Source: Taxillus chinensis (Eukaryota > Streptophyta > Magnoliopsida > Santalales > Loranthaceae). Taken from it: a stretch of DNA of 64,000 nucleotides. Position numbers and translations under genes: made by a program. Below, in pieces: positions 1 to 10,425 of the stretch. Each line of letters starts with the position of its first letter. The stretch's first letter is position 1. The notes below the pieces were generated by a model that saw nothing but the letters and a program-made list of their open reading frames with translations, was not told where the DNA came from and did no database searches. The stretch covers positions 13,446,078 through 13,510,077 of the forward strand of contig CM042088.1 of assembly GCA_023512835.1 (NCBI GenBank), read 5' to 3'.

Positions 1-687
1 ATATCAGTAAATGTGACTGAATACAGAGGGATGATAGGCTCCTTGCTGTATCTTACAGCAAGTCGCCTGGACATTATGTTTGCAACTTGCATCTGTGCAC
101 GATATCAGGCGAATCCCAAGGAGTCACATATGCTTTATGTTAAATGGATATTAAGGTATCTCAAAGGAACGATGAATTTGGGACTCTGGTACCCAACGGA
201 GTCCAACTTCACCTTATCTGGATATTCTGATGTTGATTTTGCTGGGTGTCGCGTCGACAGGAAAAGCACAAGTGGTATGTGTTAGTTTCTTAGAAATAGA
301 TTAATTTCATAGTTCAGTAAGAAGCAGAATTCCGTATCAACCTCTACTGCTGAGGCGGAATATATAGTCTATTTGGAAGTTCTTTGCAGACAGCTACTTT
401 GGATGCAAAGTCAACTTACTAATTACGGTTTTCACATGACATCTATTCCACTCTATTGCGACAACACCAGTGCAATTGCTATAAGCAACAATTCAGTCAT
501 GCACCCAAAGACCAAGCACATTGAGGTAAGGTATCACTTCATTCGCGACCATGTTCTCAAAAAGCACATATCATTGGAACATGTTGCTACTGAAGATCAA
601 CTGGCAGACATACTTACAAAGTCTCTGCCTGATGCAAGATTCTCTAAACTACTCTTCCGATTAGGTATGATAGACTTCTCTGCATAG
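1..687 (+). pseudogene. S1 pol 3' end: RT C-terminus and RNase H (Ty1/copia, Sirevirus type)
   Basis: This is the last part of a copia pol polyprotein, which copies element RNA to DNA and degrades the RNA strand. The left edge is cut by the window. Seen: the RT tail (GSLLYLTASR, DIMFATCICA), then RNase H signatures (YSDVDFAGC, CDNTSAIAISNN, HIEVRYHFIRDHV, DQLADILTKSLP). One frame runs through but is broken by TAG at 283-285 and TAG at 310-312. In the homologous S2 copy these codons are Gln and Trp. The second RNase H acidic region (AEYI) is present, but the following residues are poorly conserved. S2 at 43142-43894 is the closest relative in this window. The gene is non-functional. Confidence 0.9.
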
Positions 688-2288
688 CTTCACACGTAAT
701 CTCTCACCAGTATATTTTCTTTCAGAACTTGCATTGTGATTTTATTGAAAGTAGAGAACACATACTGAACTTAATGTTAATCATGCTTACTGCCTCACGT
801 GCCTATGCTCAGATATAAATATCTAATGTCATAATGGGAGGATGCTTGCGTTTCCCGACTGAAGTCGTTTAAGCTAACATAATTAAAACGGATATGAATA
901 ACTTCTTTAGGATTTCATGATTCTAATCTCCACTCATCACCACATGACGAATGCTGTTTCATATTGATTGCTCTATTAACTTGTATGGTTGAAGAAATGA
1001 AATGGGTTAGCTCGGAATGCTTGGTGATGGTACTCACAATCGCAGTTTGATTAGCTCCTGAAGTGTAGTTTCCTAATGGATAGACAGTGATGTTTCAAGA
1101 TCTCAATTTTAACAGGTAATGCCATCGAGAGGATCGCATGATCTACGGGGGAGAAAATGCTTCATTCATTATCCAAGTAATACCCCCGTATATGTCTCAT
1201 GATCTCTTTCCTGGCTGTTTATCTGAGGGGGAGTCCATCACTAAGAGGATCGCATGATCTAAGGGGGAGCAACCTTTGGAATAATCCCCTAATATGTCTC
1301 GGATGCTCCTTCCTCTAAACTATCACTTCCGGATCTACCTGGACATGCATTGTTGAATAAGATTTGTGGCATGCAAGGATGTTTTTCTTCCTTCAACCGT
1401 GCATCTTAATTGGATAATCATTTGCTTGCTTTCGACATGTGTTCATTCTTACCGTCTAACTCATGAATCCTAAGTTGGACAAATCATATGATTTTTAATT
1501 ATCTTAGCTACGTTGTTCAGCAGGACGGTTTCACTATGTTGACCAATATGAATGCTTATTATCTGACATATGTCTTGATTCAGTAGGACGGTCTCACTTA
1601 TTATCTGACATATGTCTTGATTCAGTAACAATGATCACTCTCTTGTTTGTATGTATCTTTCACATTCCCTTTCAATGCACTAAGTTCTGTTTCTCACTAG
1701 TTCGGATTTAGATGCGCACATCTGATTATATTCTCATATCCGTACTAATTCCTCCCTGTTAAGCTTGTATTCTTTTAGCTTATTTTCGTGAAGCTACAGG
1801 CCCAGATTCTCTTTGCACCTTTATCGATACATCTCGTCTATAGTCTCGGATTTGAAGTATTGTGGTACTTCTCTTCTCTTTGACTTCAAGACAGCAAAGG
1901 AATCTACTTCTCTCTTACCGCACTCTATTTCTCCAGACACGGTATACTTTTCATCTGGATGATCTTCTCTCGGATATTATTTACTCTGGATGATTGTCGG
2001 TTCATTCCTCCGACCTCTTGGAACTCTCAAATCGTGATAAATAATATCTTATTATAAATCGCGTGCTTTTGAGTAGGAATAATGATGGTACATTAAATGC
2101 ATGTCTCGGGATGCATACACTTCCCAAAGAAGGCAAACAGCTGTTATCACTCCCTGGTCATGCCGTCTCCACGTCATCTCTATATCCGGAGGCGCGCCGC
2201 TATCAAGACTAATGACATCAGCCTGTCACGCGGGTCACTATTACACTTGCTTAGTCCCTAGACCTGCTGATAATCCCGGACTCGGTCC
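688..2288 (+). other. S1 spacer between pol and ORF3
   Basis: About 1.6 kb of AT-rich DNA without a credible gene. It holds three GGGGGAG polypurine motifs (listed separately) and a short direct repeat near 1560-1625 (a shared stretch containing TATCTGACATATGTCTTGAT). The 80-residue open frame at 2101-2343 has no recognisable domain and lies across the proposed ORF3 promoter, so I do not call it a gene. Confidence 0.6.
1126..1269 (+). repeat. Repeated GGGGGAG polypurine motifs in the S1 spacer
   Basis: GGGGGAG occurs at 1147-1153, 1227-1233 and 1263-1269. The first and third sit at the end of near-identical blocks of about 27 bp (both contain GAGGATCGCATGATCTA), one at about 1128-1153 and one at about 1243-1269. 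Multiple polypurine motifs between pol and the 3' LTR are a known Sirevirus feature. The working tract for plus-strand priming should be the one abutting the LTR at 5237-5245. Confidence 0.7.
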
Positions 2289-2402
2289 TATATATCCTGG
2301 ACATTCCTGCGCAGCGCAAGTTTTACATTTTCCAAATCCCTAAACCCCTCGTCGCTCCTTCAATCCCCAAGACTTCACCTCCTTCTCTCAATCTTTCCCT
2401 CA
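2289..2402 (+). promoter_or_regulatory. Candidate internal promoter and leader of S1 ORF3
   Basis: A TATATAT box lies at 2289-2295, 108 bp before the ATG at 2403. A telo-box-like CCCTAAACCCC lies at about 2338-2348 and a pyrimidine-rich stretch covers 2349-2402. The same order (TATA, AACCCTAA-type box, CT-rich leader, ATG) precedes ORF3 of S2. Promoter function is inferred from motif order only. Confidence 0.45.
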
Positions 2403-4160
2403 ATGGCACCCAAAACTTCTCTTTCCGGCGTTAACCCCGGCCATCTGGTTGATTGGCGCATTGTCTCCGATCCTCCGGCTTGGTTTCTTGAACTTCACCC
2501 ACTCCTAGAAGCCTCTCACATCCTAAACATAATCTCCAATCCTGTCAATCTTCTTATTGAAGACATACTTGAGTTCTACCAACGGATTCGCTGCACTACG
2601 GACTCCATTATCTCCTACGTCCGCGGTGAATCCATATTGATCACCGCTGCTGTCCTCCGTGCCGCCCTCAATCTACCTCCCGGTGATCCTCAGCGCCAGG
2701 ATGCTGAGACCATGGCTACCTCCATGGGTTTCTCCTACAAAGGGAAGGAGTACAAGATGAAATCTTTCCAAGATCGCTACCGTTGTCTGGCGACCATCCT
2801 TAGTCGATGCTTTCTGGCTCGTACCACTGCTCTGGATTCCGTCCCGTATGACCTTTTATTGGCTATATATGGCATCCTTGAGTGTCTCCCGATGGACTGG
2901 GGGACCTTCTTGTTCCGGCTGCTGAAGAATGGTCCAAAGAATCACTCTTTTGGGCGGATACTCAGCACTGTCTTCAGGCATCTCCATCCGGACCATTTTG
3001 CCTGCTATGATGCCTTTCCTTTCCCTCAGGCTTATTATCTTCACTACCTTACGCCTGATGGCAACATGACAGCTCACCGTCCCTCAGCTGCTCTCCGCCT
3101 TCTTCCCACCTCGGAACGACAAGGCAGCTCCATTGGTGACCCCTCCGACAGCCATGCCCCAGAAGTCAGCTCCGCTCACCGGTCCTCCCGGATTCGGTCC
3201 ATCGTTGCTCCTTCCATCTCTCGAGGCTCGCAGCATAGCGTCCGTGCCGACCCTTCTGAGGTTGTGGGACCATCTCAGCCCAGTTTTCCTAAGGCTGTTT
3301 CCCCAACACCATCTGCTGCAGATGTCCCCACTCCCTCCACTTCTGCTGTTGCTGCTGCAGTTGACACTGCCGTTGCCACTGTCATCGCTGATGTCCCGGA
3401 ATCTCTTCCGAAAGCTCCCTTGCCTCCTCTACCTCAACCCCAAAACTACCTAGACTATCTCTCCGCCGACACCTTAACGGACCTCTGGTTCCATTTTAGC
3501 CTCGCCTGCACAGCCTCCGTCCCCGATGATGACCTCAAGGTGTTTTATGCCAAACACACCCGCACCCCGGAGGATATGATTTTCTAGAATCTGGATCATG
3601 GCTTTCTTACGCCTGCCCACATTCCGGAGGTTCCCTTCGCTGTCTCCTCCGGGCAAGCCCATGACACACGGGTTCCCTCCCCTGCTAAGGCTCAGTCCGC
3701 CTCTCCTGCAGATGCCATCCCCATTGTTGACCTGTCTGGTCATAGTGGCTCTGCTGCTCTGGAAGCTTCTGATTCTCCGAATGCCCCCTCTGCTGCTGCT
3801 GCTGATGACCACTCCACTCCTGCGGACTCCTCTGCCCAGTGCACCCCTGCACCTATTCCTGCCGGGGAGTCCTCCAAAGCTCCGGAGTTGGCGCTTGGAC
3901 GTGCCTCTTTCGGGATGGTTCACTCCGATGCTGTGTTGTCTGCTCAGCTGGACCGTCACGTCCAAGCTCAAACTGCCCAAATCTCTGCCATCGCCGCTAA
4001 GGTTGATGCTCTTGGTGCCCAACTCCTCTCCGCCCTAACCGACTCTTCCACCTCCATCGAGCAAAAGATGGACCTTGTTGCCTCGTTCGTCCATTCACTG
4101 TCCACTTCTTTTGCGGACTTGGCTCACACGATGGCTCGTCCTCCTCCCGTCCCTCGTTGA
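2403..4160 (+). pseudogene. S1 ORF3, N-terminal and central part
   Basis: The ORF downstream of pol sits where Sireviruses often carry a so-called envelope-like gene. It starts at ATG 2403 after a CT-rich leader. One frame continues to 4158-4160 with a single TAG at 3585-3587. Residues about 1-220 form a globular region (VDWRIVSD, EDILEFYQ, LRAALNLPPGD, HLHPDHF) matching S2 ORF3 in order. It resembles the domain often annotated as putative plant transposon protein, which I name from memory only. Then comes a Pro/Ser/Ala-rich segment, and a heptad-like helical stretch at 3888-4130 (SAQLDRHVQAQ, AAKVDALGAQLL). I see no convincing signal peptide or membrane span, so an envelope role is unsupported. 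The next domain lies in another frame from 4229. Confidence 0.7.
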
Positions 4161-4228
4161 TCTGCCCAACCAGGGGAGAAAGTGTCATCTGATCCTTCTG
4201 CACCTTCCTCCTCTCGTGCTGAAAAGAA

Positions 4229-5110
4229 ATGGTCTACATCCTCACTGCTCCTGGGAGTTATCATCCCCAAATGTCCTCTAGTGCAGCTCCTCCTTTGACC
4301 ACTCTATCTGTCGTGGCTGACACCTTCCTCCCATCATACGTGGATCTTGTTCCCCTTGACGAGGATGGAAGTGTTTTTAATGCTATGACCAGGTATGCCG
4401 CGTCAAATGCTGAGAGAAGATGTCTATCTGAGTTGTACCCTTTCTCTCCCCAAGACATAAGCATTATTCGCTCTGAGACGGGTCTGCTCACCACAGAAGA
4501 CATAGACAACTTCTTTCGTGCAGTTAAGATAGAGATGAGGCTGTTTTCGTCCCTATACAAGGACAGGCATATGTTTGACATCTTGCCTTGTTGGAATGAA
4601 GGGTATCTTCCAGACTTAGCCAATATTCAAACCTTCATAAACGGAACTGCTAATGATAGCACTCCCTAGAAGACTTTGCAATCTGTCCTCATTCCATACC
4701 GGGTCATGACGCCGCACTTCATGCTAGTTGTCTTTATGATTCCGTCCAAGCAGCTGATTCTAATTGATTCCCATCAAATTGTGGAGCAAAATGTTAGAAA
4801 GAATCAATTTGAGCCTCTGCGCATTCATCTGATGGAAGTTGTAAAGCAATCGGGCCTTTATGAAGAAAGAGGCCTACCTCCGTTGGGTCCAACTGAAAAG
4901 CCAAAGGTGATGGTCCGGAGCAAGAAGTTAGTGCCACAACATCCTGATGGAGATAGCTATGGAGCCTTTGTCTGTTTCTTCATCAAATCCATTGTCAAGG
5001 TTGATAAAAACTGGAACAACATTCAAGCCTACACAATGGAGCAGATAATGGAGCTTAGAGAGATGGCTGCAACGATGATCTTCAAGTATAGTAAGCCTTA
5101 TGTATCTTAA
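4229..5110 (+). pseudogene. S1 ORF3 C-terminal domain, Ulp1/C48 cysteine-peptidase-like, catalytic Cys replaced
   Basis: The Ulp1/SENP (C48) family removes SUMO-type modifiers using a His-Asp-Cys triad. Here PHFMLVVF carries the His (codon 4715-4717). LILIDSH carries the Asp (4766-4768). DGDSYGAFVC aligns with the family's D-S-C-G-x-F block, but the catalytic position is Tyr (TAT at 4958-4960), one G-to-A change from a Cys codon. The frame is shared from 4229 to 5110 except for TAG 4667-4669, and is shifted relative to the upstream part of ORF3. It ends about 130 bp before the polypurine tract. Ulp1-like domains are known as captured modules in Mutator-like transposons; a copia ORF3 is a less familiar place. 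The assignment rests on motif order and spacing, without a profile search. Confidence 0.55.
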
Positions 5111-5236
5111 TGAAAATTTTGTATAAAGGCGTACTGTGTACTGATCAATGAAATTGGAGTGATTTCTTTTCTGTATGTTATCTTCTTGCATTGCTTACCA
5201 GATCAGATTACAAAGGGTTTGGGCATATCCATAATT

Positions 5237-5245
5237 GGGGGAGAT
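5237..5245 (+). other. S1 polypurine tract
   Basis: GGGGGAGAT directly precedes the LTR start TGTTAGATC. This is the expected plus-strand primer site and fixes the 5' edge of the LTR. Confidence 0.85.
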
Positions 5246-6685
5246 TGTTAGATCAAGCCTAGAATTTGGATGATGCTGATAAAGCCCTATGTAATTTGGT
5301 TTGAGACCTTTCTGTTATATCTTAAGTCATTGCAGAAGATATAACATTCATCCAGAGCTACACTCGTGTGAGCAAAGCTAAGGACGGGATATTTAATCCT
5401 GATCTAGGTGAGAATGAGTGTCGACAAACACTTGGTAAATAACCAAGTCTTTATCTCATACGGAATAAGGATCATTCGTGCGGAGTAAGAACCTAAAAGC
5501 TACGGACTAAGAAATCCGCACTTAATACTTCAAAAGGATTAAGTCTAAAAGATGCGGAGTAAGAATCTTGGTCTACAAAGTCGCACGGAATAAGAGAGTC
5601 AACACGGAGTTAAAAGGATAAGTCTTCCACTCAACCGGACTAAAATACAGAAGACACGGAGTAAGGAATCCGAGTCTTCCATACATGCGGAGTAAGGAAG
5701 TACTTCTACGGAATAAGGAATTGAGTTTTTATTAGATGCGGAGTAAGGAAATTAGATGTGGAGTAAGGAAATTAGATGCGGAGTAAGGAAACTAGATGCA
5801 GAGTAAGGAATCCGAACCACTCACTCATGCGGAGTAAGCCATCCGTTCCTTTAACTCATGCGGAGTAAGGAAACTAGTGACGGAGTAAGGAAGCGCAGAT
5901 GCGGAGTAAGCACTCTGACCTTCTCTTTCATACGGAGTAAGGAAACGCTTACTCGGAACAAGGATTCCAGCACCAAATTGATACGGAGTAAGCAATCAGT
6001 ACTACGAAGTAAGGATCCGAGCTTAATTTAAGCCCAGAGTAAGGAACCGTACACCGGATTCAAGAAGACGCTACTTCAATTTATCTCTTCGTGTTCAAAG
6101 TCATCACTGTTGTTTCCCGATGTAAGACAAACTTGTTGAGAACCTAAAGCATCTTACATGTGGATCATCTGGATATGTGGACACAACTTTAACTACACTT
6201 GGGAACGTACAAAGACTCTCACGCATTGCAAACCCAAGATCCTGAAGACCACATCCGCAACAATTAATGCAGGGAGATTTCGGAGAGACAGTAAATGGGC
6301 GCAATATCCGGAACAAGTTTCGAGGTTGTCTCTTGAGGATGTCACTATAAATAGATACACTTGTATATTTATAAATGAACTTTTAAGTGAAAACGTGTAA
6401 GAGCTGGTGCATGTACTAAAGCTCATAGAGATCTAAGAGGCTAGTGTGTGTGTACTTGTAAACAGAGTGTTAAGAGCTGTTAAGTAAGTCTAAAAGCTTT
6501 CAAGCTTTAGACTGCTTTCATTTTGTTGTACTTATCATACTGATAATAAAATAAAATATTTCCACTATCTGGTTATCTTTCGCATTGTTTTTATCTCTTA
6601 ACCAGATAAGTGTTGTGCCAAAGAGTTTTAAAAAGAGGTTCGATAAGAGCCTATTCACCCCCCTCTAGGCTCCAAGGGACCAACA
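5246..6685 (+). mobile_element. S1 3' LTR, complete
   Basis: A 1,440-bp LTR with TGTTAG...CCAACA ends, just after a polypurine tract. U3 contains the GGAGTAAGGA motif array. A TATA box (CTATAAATAGATAC) lies near 6345-6357. The 3' end (CACCCCCCTCTAGGCTCC...CCAACA) matches the end of the M LTR, so S1 and M belong to the same family. No coding potential is visible. Confidence 0.85.
5650..6050 (+). repeat. GGAGTAAGGA motif array in the U3 of the S1 LTR
   Basis: About fourteen copies of GCGGAGTAAGGA or one- to two-base variants, irregularly spaced about 15-45 bp apart. The array sits 300-700 bp upstream of the TATA box. A parallel array occurs in the neighbouring LTR at 6890-7345. Confidence 0.8.
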
Positions 6686-8002
6686 AGATATGATCTTAAT
6701 CCACCTACACTCGTGAGAGCATAGCTAAGGATAATCCTGATCCGGACAAAAGTGAGTGTTGTCAAACACTTTGTAAATAACCAAGTCACATTTCATACGG
6801 AATAAGGATCATTCGTGCGGACTAATCACTTAAAGCTACGAACTAAAGAATCTACGCCTAACACTTTAAAGGGACTAAGTCAAATAGATGCGGAGTAAGA
6901 ATCCTAGTCTACAAGTCGCACGAAGTAAGAGAAAGTCTTTGCGGAATAAAAAGCTAAGTCTTCCACTCAAGCGGATTAAGGATAAGAAGACACGGAATAA
7001 GGATCCGAGTCTTTTATAGATTCGGAGTAAGGAAGTACTTGTGCAGAATAAGGACTCGAGTCCTTTGTTCGCACGGAGTAAGGAAACTAGATGCGGAGTA
7101 AGGAATCCGAACCAGTTACTCATGCAAAGTAAGGATGTGCTGACACAGAGTAAGCCATCCGATCCTTTAGCTCATGCGGAGTAAGGAAGCGCTGATGCGA
7201 GTAAGCTCTCCGACCTTCTCTTTCATACGGAGTAAGGAAGCGCTGTCACGGAATAAGAATTCCAGTACTAAACTAACACGGAGTAAGCAACAAATGATAT
7301 AGAGTAAGGATCCGAGCTTCATTAACACGGAGTAAGGAACTTTACGACGGATTAAGTAGACGCTGCTTCAACTTATCTCTTTGCATTCAAAGTTACCAGC
7401 TCATTGTGTCCCGATGTAAGACAAACTCATCGATAACCTAAAGTATCTTACACGTGGATCCCACGGATATGTGGACACAACTTTAAATGCACTTGGGTAC
7501 TCACAAAGACACTTATGTTTTACAAACCCAAGATCTTGAGCTCCACATCCGCAGCATTCAAGGCAGAGAGAATTCCAAGGAATAGTCAATGCTGCACATA
7601 GCTCGGAAGAACAAGTTCCAAGATTGTCTCTAAGGGATCTCTATATATATATATAATAACACTTGTGCATTAGTTAAAAAAAAGAAAAAAGAAAAAAAAT
7701 GTTTGTGAGTTTGTAATAAGTGTGCATGTACAAGAGCTCATTTAGATCATAGAAGCTAGTGTATGAGTCCTTTGTAAACAGAGTGTAAGAGAGTTTTAGA
7801 GTAGATCGAAAAAGCTTTACAAGCTTTAATCTGCTTCTATTTTGTTGTACTTATCAGTTAATAATAAAACAAAATACTTCTACTATCTGGTTATCTTCCA
7901 CATTGATTATATCTCTTAACCAGATAAGTATTGTGCTAAAGAGTGAGAAAAGAGTTTAGTGAAGAGCCTATTCACCCCCCTCTAGGCTCACAGGGACCAA
8001 CA
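6686..8002 (+). mobile_element. Second S1-family LTR, 5'-truncated, head to tail
   Basis: It begins (AGATATGATC) at a point corresponding to about base 90 of the first LTR and runs to its own CCAACA end at 8002. It carries the same GGAGTAAG array, a TATATATATATA stretch near 7641-7653, and the CACCCCCCTCTAGGC end. No internal region lies between the two LTRs, which fits unequal recombination or insertion of one copy into the end of another. The two copies are clearly diverged. Confidence 0.75.
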
Positions 8003-8174
8003 GAAACATATTAAATTGGTTTGAAAAATTTGCTTAAACCAATCCAAACCAAACTGATTTCACCCCTAATATCATCCACACAGATTTGTACGATTAAAGA
8101 ATATCCCTTCTCTTTCTGTAGAAATAAAGTGGTGTCAATATTCCCTTTTTTGAAGTTGTGAGCAAGTCAAAATT
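8003..8174. other. Unassigned AT-rich stretch
   Basis: About 170 bp between the LTR end and the truncated RT of M. I see no gene, repeat terminus or motif. Confidence 0.4.
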
Positions 8175-8585
8175 CTAATAGTGTGTCGTACCAGCCCTTG
8201 GAGCTTGCTTCAATCCATACAAGGCTTTCCGTAGTTTGTACACCATATGTTTAGCCTTGTGTTCAATGAATCCTGGAGGTTGTTCAACATAAACCTCCTC
8301 TTGAAGATCTCCATTTAGAAAAGCACTCTTGACATCCATTTGACAAACTATGAAGTTTTCATATGATGCATACGCCAGGAACATTCTAATCGCCTTAAGT
8401 CTAGTTACTGGAGCAAAGGTCTCATCGTAATCAATGCCTTCTTCTTGACGATATCCTTTGGCTACCAGTCGAGCTTTGTTTCGGATTACTATTCCATCAG
8501 TATCAAGTTTGTTCCGGAACACCCATTTAACTCCAATGAGTTGTTGCGACCTTGGCCTTGGTATAAGTGTCCACACTTTGTTCAT
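8175..8585 (-). pseudogene. M reverse transcriptase, N-terminal fragment
   Basis: Reverse-strand copia [80 protein letters not shown]. The frame ends just after the LKQAP motif. The YxDD catalytic region and RNase H are absent, so M has lost its pol 3' end and its 3' LTR. The start is joined out of frame to the upstream linker because a short segment between KVVNE and KVWTL is missing. Confidence 0.9.
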
Positions 8586-9258
8586 TCACCACCTTAGGCT
8601 CTATCTGTGATAGAAAACAAGAATAAAGGCACAAGTTGGAGGCGGCTGCCCTTGTTCTTACACCAACAATAGGATCACTAATCACTTGATCTGATGGGTG
8701 GTTTTGAGTCCACCTATAATTCTGCGCAAGTGGTGGTGAATATTCAACGATTTGAAGCTCTACCAGATCGGGTGGATCATGTACATCGGCTGGTTGAGCT
8801 TCTTCCGAGCCAGTTATATCCATATGATGAACAGTTCTAGAAGTACTTTGAGGTTCTTCGGCATTGTAACTTTCAGTATTAACTGGTCCAAATGGACTAG
8901 AAGATTCTCCGTTGTTTTGGATGTCCGTATCAATTTGTCCGGAGTTTAGGGGAAGTCCTGAGTCCGATTCTCCGGAAGCATCATCAGTAACATTTCTTCT
9001 TGCTCCACCGGTGCTCGGTGATTGATCAATAGTAGTGGCAGGAACATGTTTGAATTGTGAATATTCAATCGTGTCCGTATGATCCTGCACATTTGAATTT
9101 GAAGATCTTATACTTGACCAATCAAGGTTAGATTCATCAAAAGCAATATGGATAGATTCTTCAACTTTTAAAAGCGTTCTATTGAAAATGCGATAAGCCT
9201 TGCTGTGTAACGAGTATCCGACAAAGATCCCATCATCGGATTTAGGCTCAACTTTACT
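8586..9258 (-). pseudogene. M pol linker between integrase and RT
   Basis: Hydrophilic Ser/Asp/Pro-rich linker read on the reverse strand (frame 8527-9090), ending in RAAASNLCLYSCFLSQIEPK, the typical approach to copia RT. S2 has the same passage (RRAATLHQNLYMCFLSQVEPK). Upstream (9091-9258) the frame carries the integrase tail (SDDGIFVGYS-like) after a TAG read from CTA near 9258. No catalytic residues are expected in this segment. Confidence 0.7.
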
Positions 9259-9798
9259 CTAGGCCTCTTTGCCATTGTTCAACACGTAGCAAGCACACCC
9301 AAAAGCTTTGAAATGGGAGATTGATGGCTTTCTGCCTCTCCACATCTCATAGGGTGTTTTCATGGTAAACTTATTGATAAGAGTTCTGTTCTGAACATAG
9401 CAAAAAATGGACATAGCTTCAGCCCATAGACTAAGATGAAGCTTTGCCCCTAATAACATTGATCTACTAGCTTCGACTAAAGTGTGATTCTTACGCTCAG
9501 CAACTCCATTTTGTTGTGGAGTTCTGGGCGCAGAGAAGTCGTGCTAAAGGCCCTGTTTAGAACAATATGATCTCATATCTGAAAAGTCAAATTCCGTACC
9601 AAGATCACTCTTAATGCATTTAATGCTCAGTCCTTGTGAATTGCTTATCCAGTTGAAGAGATCTACAAGATGTTCAAAGGTTTGATCCTTCGATTTCAGG
9701 AACATCACCCATATATACCTGGTGAAGTCATCGATAACCACAAAGGTGTATCTCACACCAGCAAGAGAAGCAATAGAAATGGGACCACAGAGGTCCAT
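9259..9798 (-). pseudogene. M integrase core and C-terminal part
   Basis: Reverse-strand integrase, which inserts element DNA. Core: MDLCGPISIASLAG (first catalytic Asp), VVIDDFTRYIWV, IKSDLGTEFDF (second Asp), then the NGVAERKN segment with the Glu. C-terminal part: LWAEAMSIFCYVQNRTLINK, TPYEMWRGRKP, FGCACYVLNNG. A TAG (plus-strand CTA 9544-9546) falls directly after KQGL. The same codon is a stop in S2. Confidence 0.88.
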
Positions 9799-9882
9799 AT
9801 GAAGAAGTTGTAAAGGAGCAATTATTGAATTAACTAATTTGCTCTTAAAGCTATGCTTGGTCTGCTTGCCAAGTTAGCATTC

Positions 9883-10425
9883 TCAATAGAATGAATCTCT
9901 GGAGTATTTATGTTTGGGCAGACCAGTGACCAAATCAAGCGACGCTAGTTTAGACAAAGTTTTAAAATTTAAATGAGTGCAACGCTTGTGCCATAGCCAA
10001 CTTTCTTTATTTGATGCTATTGTGAGGAAGCATACCAGATCAGAAGAATTATTTCTTAAGACCACCGAATGTATGTCCCCATCTCTTGATCCGGATAACT
10101 TAATATCTCCAGATAAGTTTCCCCTAACTGTGCAGGTGTTGGACATAAAGGAAACAGTGAGTCCTTTGTCACATAAATTACTGACACTCAACAGATTATG
10201 CTTTAAACCTTCGATTAGTGCAACTTTAGTTATTGATACACAGCCATTGGTTAAAGTGCCATACCCCATAGTCTTACCTTTACTGTTATCGCCATATGAT
10301 ACGGATGGTCCTCCTTTGTCAGTAACATTTACGAGTAGAGACTTATCACCCGTCATATGTCCGGAGCATCCGCTATCGGGTATCCACTTGCTTTGATTGA
10401 TCTTTGACTTCAAGTGGTCTGGCAA
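9883..10425 (-). pseudogene. M protease and GAG-pre-integrase
   Basis: Reverse-strand frame with the retropepsin motif WIPDSGCSGHMTG near its start. The catalytic DSG is intact here, unlike in S2. It continues through SVSYGDNSKGK, GLKHNLLSVSNLCDKG and the GAG-pre-integrase motif SWLWHKRCTHLNFKTLSKLASLDLV. The usual R-x-G-H-L is changed to R-C-T-H-L. This frame begins the conserved part of pol after gag. Confidence 0.88.

Noticed and set aside
2403..5110. Calling S1 ORF3 an envelope gene
   Set aside because: I see no signal peptide, fusion peptide or clear membrane anchor; the visible features are a soluble N-terminal domain, a coiled coil and a Ulp1-like end.
5650..6050. Repeated short motif resembling a CRISPR-like array
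   Set aside because: Spacing is irregular, repeats are only about 12 bp and degenerate, and the setting is the U3 of a plant LTR.
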